Program-made: the position numbers and the translations under genes | DNA from: Plumapathes pennacea | Taxonomy: Eukaryota; Cnidaria; Anthozoa; Antipatharia; Myriopathidae | DNA: 64,000 nucleotides | Reading direction: 5' to 3' | Assembly: GCA_964036295.1 (NCBI GenBank) | Contig: OZ038462.1 | Location: 29,536,855 to 29,600,854 of the forward strand | The notes under the pieces: generated by a model | Told to the model about the DNA's origin: nothing | What the model saw: the letters and a program-made list of their open reading frames with translations, nothing else | Database searches by the model: none | In this document: positions 63,728 to 64,000 of the stretch, piece by piece | Layout of the letters: each line of letters begins with the position of its first letter | Numbering within the stretch: the first letter of the stretch is position 1

Positions 63728-64000
63728 CTGTGGACAACAAAGTAGAACGAGTTCAATGTTAATCTCTGCATTCTCAGTGACAGCTGTATTACATATAGTT
63801 TTACAGCTCTTTCCGCGCTCGTTTTCCTTCACTGTGAACCTTATGTTAGGTACTATATAACGTCCCAAGGGATGCTTTAAAAACAACTCTGGAACGCCTG
63901 CATCCCCCAAAAGGAATAAAAAGCCGTTCAACTGCCTACTGATTTTTTTCACTGTCGCAGGGTGGGTGCCGGGTTTCAGAGTCACGAAGACACTATTTAT

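Overview
This is a 64 kb piece of an animal nuclear genome. It is AT-rich, its genes are split by GT-AG introns, and its introns and spacers are full of small inverted-repeat elements. A compact POU4 gene, a full-length Furry gene, and an astacin protease ending in a ShKT domain point to a cnidarian, most likely an anthozoan such as a stony coral or sea anemone. The organism assignment is an inference from gene content and repeat style.

Layout. 1-5894: no recognisable gene. 5895-7137, minus strand: a two-exon POU class IV (Brn-3/POU4) transcription factor. 7138-13820: a gene-free spacer with one or two small elements. 14758-52582, minus strand: one very large gene, Furry (FRY/FRYL), which I could read as 60 coding exons with every splice phase matching, giving 8817 nt and 2938 aa. 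52583-55020: divergent spacer with an RFX-type X-box next to a perfect CRE. 55021-57364, plus strand: NAD(P)H-hydrate epimerase (NAXE) in three exons. 57365-60298: spacer with a relic of an astacin exon and a small transposon. 60299-63727, minus strand: the 3' part of an astacin metalloprotease gene (seven exons seen, 5' end beyond the window), with a polyglycine linker and a C-terminal ShKT domain.

Mobile DNA. Intron 10 of Furry holds a complete 4325-bp Ty3/gypsy LTR retrotransposon (43922-48246), antisense to the host gene. It has two identical 106-bp LTRs and a 5-bp target duplication, and it sits inside an older inverted-repeat element. Its gag-pol is a single reading frame interrupted by exactly two TGA codons. 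Furry introns also carry several families of non-autonomous inverted-repeat elements (four copies of one, three of another, two pogo-like ones), a 170-bp higher-order minisatellite, and a transposed fragment of a rhodopsin-family GPCR.

The genes have separate cell roles: neuronal and sensory transcription factor, NDR-kinase scaffold, metabolite repair, secreted protease. They do not form a pathway. The POU4-Furry neighbourhood is notable because both human Furry paralogs lie on the same chromosomes as POU4 paralogs.
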